A stretch of DNA of 64,000 nucleotides from the NCBI GenBank assembly GCA_034414595.1, contig DAOULY010000021.1, positions 372,001 to 436,000 of the forward strand, read 5' to 3'. This document shows, piece by piece, positions 60,276-64,000 of the stretch (within the stretch, counting starts at the first letter, position 1; the number at the start of each line of letters is the position of its first letter). Below the pieces are notes generated by a model. That model was given only the letters and a program-made list of their open reading frames with translations, made no database searches and was not told the origin of the DNA. A program made the translations under genes and the position numbers. This stretch comes from DAOULY01 sp034414595. GTDB lineage: Bacteria; Chloroflexota; Dehalococcoidia; SZUA-161; JAUWZY01.

Positions 60276-61859
60276 ATGAAGAAGATACTGGGGGTCTGCC
60301 TAGTGCTGGCAATTGCTCTGAGCGCGCTCGGTGTTGGCTATGCCCTATGGTCTGACACCTTGACCATCAACGGCACTGTGGACACCGGTAACGTCGGCTT
60401 AGAGTGGAGCATCGAGTATGCGGGCGATGACGAGCCTACTGGCAAGGATATCAGTTCGGTATGTGCCGACATAGTTGGTAAGGAGCTCGTAATCATCGTG
60501 AACAACGCCTACCCGTGCGTCAACTACACGGTGGTGGCTGAGATCCATTGCGTCGGGAGCGTACCGGTGCATCTGACGGGCATAGTATTCAGCGGCGTGC
60601 CTGCCGGAGTCACAGTTACTGCGACACCAGATGTCACTGGAATGCAGCTCCACTACTGCGACTCTGTTACGGTGACAATAAACGTGCACCTGGACAACAG
60701 TGTGGATCAGCTCGCTCAGCTGAGCTTTAGCGCCAGCGTGACTGCGGAGCAGTGGAATTGTGCCTGTTCGGTTACCTGGGAGAGCGACGTCCAAATAACG
60801 GCCACGGGCGCTGAATCAATATATCCTACGCTAGGTGTCAGCGGGAGCACTATACATCTTGCTTGGGTTGACCAGCGAGATGGGGGTGGCAACCGCGAAA
60901 TCTACTACAATCGTAGTGCTGACAATGGAACAACTTGGCAGGCTTCAGATACGAGGATTTCCAACGACCCCGCGTTCTCTATACGTGCCGATTTTGCCGT
61001 GAATGGGGATGCAGTTTACTTGTTCTGGCGGGATGATCGGCATGGGAACTATGAGGAATACTTTGTCCAGAGTACTGACGGAGGCGTTTCCTGGGGCCCT
61101 GAGACCAGGCTTACCAATGACCCCGGTTTGTCGGGATGCCCATTCCCCGTGGTGAACGGGGATACTTTGCATCTCTTCTGGCGGGACAATCGCTCAGGCA
61201 CTTTTAAAATCTACTATAAGCGCTCGGTGGACGCCGGCGCTAATTGGAGCGCGGATATCCTTCTGACTCCAGATGGGATCACGGCCGAGTTTCCCTTCCC
61301 TGCTATCAACGGGCAAACCATCCACTTGGTCTGGCGTGACAATCGCGATGGGAACGCCGAGATCTACTATAAACGCAGCACGGATGGCGGAAATAGCTGG
61401 ACGTCGGATGCAAGGCTGACGAACGACCCCGGTGAATCCGAGCATCCCAAGCTCGTGGTGCAGGACGACAACCTCTACTTAGTGTGGCGGGACAATCGGG
61501 ATGGCAACTATGAAGTCTACTTCAAGAAGAGCACGGATGGCGGTCAGACCTGGTCCGCCGACACAAGGCTGACAAATAACTCGGGGCAGTCGCTTTGGCC
61601 TGTGCTGGCAGTGAGCAACCACCTCATTCACCTCCTATGGGCTGACGACCGAGATGGGACCACGGCTCTCTACTATACGTTCTCTTCCGACGGGGGCAAT
61701 AGCTGGAGAGTGGAAACAAGGCTCTCTGACTGCACTGTACCCATTTATATGGGGGCCCACCCGATCATGGTGACGGACTCATACATACACGTCGTGTTCA
61801 ACGACGACCGCAGCGGGGAAAACGAAATCTACTACAAACGGGGTACTATTCCCTTCTAG
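60276..61859 (+). CDS. Exported Asp-box (BNR) propeller protein with camelysin-like N-terminus
   Basis: The 527-residue protein begins with a signal peptide and YALWSDTLTINGTVDTG, the N-terminal pattern of TasA/camelysin-type SipW-processed proteins. After a beta domain with several Cys (about 25-170) come six repeats of about 55 residues. Each has a HLxWRDxRxGxxEIYYKRS strand set and an Asp-box: SADNGTTW, STDGGVSW, SVDAGANW, STDGGNSW, STDGGQTW and SSDGGNSW. This is a sialidase-like beta-propeller. No catalytic residues are evident, so carbohydrate or surface binding is more likely than hydrolysis. Confidence 0.85.
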   Translation: MKKILGVCLVLAIALSALGVGYALWSDTLTINGTVDTGNVGLEWSIEYAGDDEPTGKDISSVCADIVGKELVIIVNNAYPCVNYTVVAEIHCVGSVPVHLTGIVFSGVPAGVTVTATPDVTGMQLHYCDSVTVTINVHLDNSVDQLAQLSFSASVTAEQWNCACSVTWESDVQITATGAESIYPTLGVSGSTIHLAWVDQRDGGGNREIYYNRSADNGTTWQASDTRISNDPAFSIRADFAVNGDAVYLFWRDDRHGNYEEYFVQSTDGGVSWGPETRLTNDPGLSGCPFPVVNGDTLHLFWRDNRSGTFKIYYKRSVDAGANWSADILLTPDGITAEFPFPAINGQTIHLVWRDNRDGNAEIYYKRSTDGGNSWTSDARLTNDPGESEHPKLVVQDDNLYLVWRDNRDGNYEVYFKKSTDGGQTWSADTRLTNNSGQSLWPVLAVSNHLIHLLWADDRDGTTALYYTFSSDGGNSWRVETRLSDCTVPIYMGAHPIMVTDSYIHVVFNDDRSGENEIYYKRGTIPF

Positions 61860-62090
61860 AAGGAAGGTTACAACTTGGAGGTAATTGCACAAGAGCTGGG
61901 GCTGTCTACATGATTAAGGTCTGCATCGACAAATTGACACTTCCTCTGTCACATAGACTATGAAAGTTGTTAGGGGCAAGACCAAGGCGCCGGGTGCCAA
62001 AAAGCAAACCAATTGCCCTCGTGAAGATCGCCTTCGTCATAAAACTTAGGTTATAGCTATATAATATATACAAAGGGAGGTATTTTCGCC

Positions 62091-62549
62091 GTGGCACTGG
62101 AAAGTGAAGCGGAATTAAATCGAATCCTTGGCTTTATCGCAAGCAAACTGGAGAGTTTAAAAGGGAGATTCCCCCATCTTGATAACTTCGACCCCGACAA
62201 AGTCATTTTTAGTTCGTCCATTCACTATAGCAATAACGTGCAGTGGATGCCCAATCCCCAGTATAAGGAATTGGAAAAGGCAAGAGAAGAAGAAATCAAG
62301 AAAGGAATCAAGAGAAAGAGGGGGCCTATTTATAGGGAGATTCCCATTTATCCGGAGAAAGACGGGATCGACATTCGGGTTGAATTTACGCCTCTCGAAC
62401 CTGTCGGTGCTAGCGCCGTGCTGCCCTATACACACATAGGAAATCATGCGGTGGAAGTAATTGTACGGGGTGCTGACACAGAGGAGATTAAGGAAATACG
62501 TGAGGCAATTTACCGGATTATCGATGAATTAACAGCTAAGGCAGACTAA
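62091..62549 (+). CDS. Hypothetical protein, 152 aa
   Basis: The start is GTG nine bases after GGGAGGT, with TATAAT near 62060 as a possible -10. The protein has no recognised family. It has a helical N-terminus (ESEAELNRILGFIASKLESL), a basic middle (EEIKKGIKRKRG) and a C-terminal alpha/beta part (GIDIRVEFTPLEPVGASAVL, then VEVIVRGADTEEIKEIREAI). No signal peptide or membrane helix. The 231 bp before it hold no clear gene. Confidence 0.7.
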   Translation: MALESEAELNRILGFIASKLESLKGRFPHLDNFDPDKVIFSSSIHYSNNVQWMPNPQYKELEKAREEEIKKGIKRKRGPIYREIPIYPEKDGIDIRVEFTPLEPVGASAVLPYTHIGNHAVEVIVRGADTEEIKEIREAIYRIIDELTAKAD

Positions 62550-62638
62550 GTGCTCTCTTGAAGATCACCTTGTGTAAGTCGTCAGCAACAATGAGACGTC
62601 TTGTGTAATTCTGAACTATCGCAGGCGTTTTTAGTGGT

Positions 62639-63727
62639 CTAAATACGCTTCCGTATTTCTTTTGACCATTGAGATATCTTTTTCCACTTCGCCTTTTCCT
62701 CGAGACGCACACTGTGCTGCTCCTGTGATGCTAAATGACGAAGCTCCGCTTGCAGTTTCTGGTAACTCTCCAAACGAGCAGCATCTAAATCACCTCGCTG
62801 GATGGCGGCTTTGACGGCACATCCTGGCTCGGTGTGGTGCCGACAGTCGTTAAAGCGGCACTTCTTGGCAAGTGTCTCGATGTCATTAAAGGCGTTCCGG
62901 AGGTCGTCCTCATCGGCCCACATCTGAATCTCCCTCACACCCGGTGTATCAATAACTGCTCCGCCACTGGGAAGAGGAATAAGCTCACGCCTGGTAGTAG
63001 TATGCCTGCCTCTCCGGTCACTCCCTCGAACTTCCCCAATTTCCTGCTTTTCGATACCTAGCAAGGCATTGATAAGAGCGGACTTGCCAACGCCGGAAGA
63101 GCCGAGAAAAGCGGCCGTTTTTCCTCTGGTCAGGTATCCCCTCAGCGAATCCAGTCCTATCCGTTCCGTAGCGCTGACCGGGTAGATGGGAACACCCGAA
63201 GCAACAATCTCGACATTCTGGACGTAAACATCGACATCCGCACACAAGTCCATCTTATTGAGAACAATTACCGGTGAAGCCCCACTGTTCCAGGCAAGGA
63301 TGAGGTAGCGCTCGATCCTTCGCAAGTTGAAATTTCTGCCGCCATCCAGTCCGCTGACAATGAAGACAGTGTCCACATTAGCGGCGACGACCTGCTCTTC
63401 TGTCCTTTCTCCCGCAACTTTCCGGGAGAATTTGCTTTTCCTGGGTAATATGGCATGAATCACACCCTCCTGCTTGTCAGCCTGTGGCTTGACAACTACC
63501 CAGTCACCGACAGCCGGATACTTATCGCCTGTCCCGACCTGATGTTGCATTTTGCCAGATACTTTCGCAGATAGTTCTCCATACCGGCTATATACCTGAT
63601 AGGAGTTCCTATGCTCAGAAACAACTCTAGCGGGCACGGAGCCAGGAGTCTTGCACAACTGAAAGTGCTTCCGGAAAAAGGAATCCCACCCTAATTCCCT
63701 CAGGTACTGTAATGAATACTCAGTCAT
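62639..63727 (-). CDS. rsgA: Ribosome-biogenesis GTPase RsgA
   Basis: I use the ATG with AAGGAG seven bases upstream (MTEYSLQYLRELGWDSFFRK), 362 aa. The protein has an OB-fold (about 40-110) and a circularly permuted GTPase: G4 VLNKMDLC comes before G1 GSSGVGKSALINAL and G3 DTPGVRE. A C-terminal zinc site reads CRFNDCRHHTEPGCAVK. It assists late 30S assembly. Two minus-strand hairpins and a 20-codon ORF lie upstream of it. Confidence 0.95.
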   Translation of the reverse strand: MTEYSLQYLRELGWDSFFRKHFQLCKTPGSVPARVVSEHRNSYQVYSRYGELSAKVSGKMQHQVGTGDKYPAVGDWVVVKPQADKQEGVIHAILPRKSKFSRKVAGERTEEQVVAANVDTVFIVSGLDGGRNFNLRRIERYLILAWNSGASPVIVLNKMDLCADVDVYVQNVEIVASGVPIYPVSATERIGLDSLRGYLTRGKTAAFLGSSGVGKSALINALLGIEKQEIGEVRGSDRRGRHTTTRRELIPLPSGGAVIDTPGVREIQMWADEDDLRNAFNDIETLAKKCRFNDCRHHTEPGCAVKAAIQRGDLDAARLESYQKLQAELRHLASQEQHSVRLEEKAKWKKISQWSKEIRKRI

Positions 63728-63799
63728 TGTGTTTCTCCTTTTGCTAAGATAAGGCGATTGTTGAGAATCTTGCTGCGGACTGAGTCTGATAAAAGAACA

Positions 63800-63826
63800 G
63801 GCCGCGCATGTATCACGCCCGCGGCC
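63800..63826 (-). terminator. Hairpin upstream of rsgA (possible attenuator)
   Basis: GGCCGCG/CGCGGCC pair around a 13-base loop. On the minus strand the stem is followed by TGTTCTTTTATC, a weak T-run. It stands between the 20-codon ORF and rsgA. Confidence 0.45.
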
Positions 63827-63869
63827 AATTTTCAAGTTATTTGCTCTACTCCTTATACAGGAGAGGTAT

Positions 63870-63895
63870 GAAAAAGACCGTTCCCGGTGGAACGG
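63870..63895 (-). terminator. Intrinsic terminator downstream of a 20-codon ORF
   Basis: A 7-bp stem CCGTTCC/GGAACGG with a four-base loop is followed on the minus strand by TCTTTTTC. It starts 28 bp after the stop of the 20-codon ORF. Confidence 0.7.
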
Positions 63896-63923
63896 CCAAT
63901 AGATTTCAATCAGTCAGAGAATA

Positions 63924-63986
63924 CTACTTGGCCGGAAACCTGCCGGGGCGCAATATGGTAGGAAATCGCCGGTATTCAACAATCAT
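63924..63986 (-). CDS. Possible 20-aa leader or small protein
   Basis: A strong AAGGAGGGG lies seven bases before an ATG that opens MIVEYRRFPTILRPGRFPAK and stop. The ORF is followed by a terminator hairpin and then by rsgA, an arrangement seen with attenuator leader peptides. The upstream promoter is outside the window, so I cannot confirm expression. The peptide is basic and Arg/Pro-rich. Confidence 0.4.
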   Translation of the reverse strand: MIVEYRRFPTILRPGRFPAK

Positions 63987-64000
63987 ATACGCCCCTCCTT

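Noticed and set aside
61906..62097. 63-codon minus-strand ORF between the propeller and the hypothetical gene
   Set aside because: It overlaps the start of the next gene on the other strand, and shows no ribosome site or domain.

Overview
The window looks like a chromosomal segment of an anaerobic member of the Chloroflexota, most likely a Dehalococcoidia-type genome. This placement is inference. It rests on an inositol-lipid cluster (inositol-phosphate synthase, CDP-alcohol phosphotransferase, PimA-like glycosyltransferase), a bacterial DRG/TGS GTPase, small zinc-ribbon DUF5679-type proteins, a divergent formate-THF ligase with folD and thyX, a solitary 5S rRNA gene, and acyl-CoA/enoate-reductase genes. 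No 16S or 23S gene is present to settle it.

Layout. 0-1.7 kb: a minus-strand trio of two uncharacterised proteins and the 5' part of a DRG GTPase. 1.7-6.5 kb: an acyl-CoA catabolic set (old-yellow-enzyme/enoate reductase, crotonase, DUF35 OB-fold protein, thiolase-like protein) with an rtcA remnant inside it. 6.5-9 kb: a CvpA-like protein, endonuclease V and prfB with its programmed +1 frameshift. 9-12.5 kb: inositol phospholipid/glycolipid synthesis on the minus strand. 12.6-20.1 kb: a PHP protein, a DUF5679-type protein, the translation/transcription operon nusA-ylxR-infB-rbfA-truB, and acpS-nnr. 20.1-25.4 kb: a sparse region with four intact tRNA genes and an imperfect duplicate of a gene/tRNA-Gln/tRNA-Asn block, plus DUF454, HAD and SDR genes. 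25.6-28.2 kb: an ECF sigma factor, a DUF4382-bearing anti-sigma-like membrane protein and a second exported DUF4382 protein. 28.2-34.1 kb: a defence-type island (1217-aa SIR2 protein, AbiV-like protein, nuclease-like protein) bordered on its left by two tRNA 3'-end scars. 34.2-52.8 kb: dense housekeeping genes (trpS, gamma-carbonic anhydrase, argS, an Fe-S reductase, recG, degV, fakA, rpmB, rpe, argH, two MaoC-like genes, argG, ADP-ribosylglycohydrolase, radA, clpC). 52.8-58.7 kb: the solitary 5S gene, the thyX-folD-fhs one-carbon operon, tRNA-Ala with a duplicated 3' end, and gdhA. 58.9-64 kb: a truncated phoU, a methyltransferase, an exported Asp-box propeller protein behind a Pho-box-like repeat array, a hypothetical gene, rsgA, and a 20-codon ORF with hairpins.

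How it fits together. Many genes are translationally coupled (ATGA overlaps in infB/rbfA/truB, the inositol cluster, degV/recG and argH/maoC), typical of a compact genome. The most notable non-coding signals are three. The nusA leader has a promoter, an intrinsic terminator and an enclosing 9-bp helix. Duplicated gene/tRNA blocks have decayed reciprocally. Phased TTCAC repeats precede the propeller gene. The best candidate for an undescribed system is the SIR2/AbiV/DUF6998-like island at 28.7-34.0 kb.
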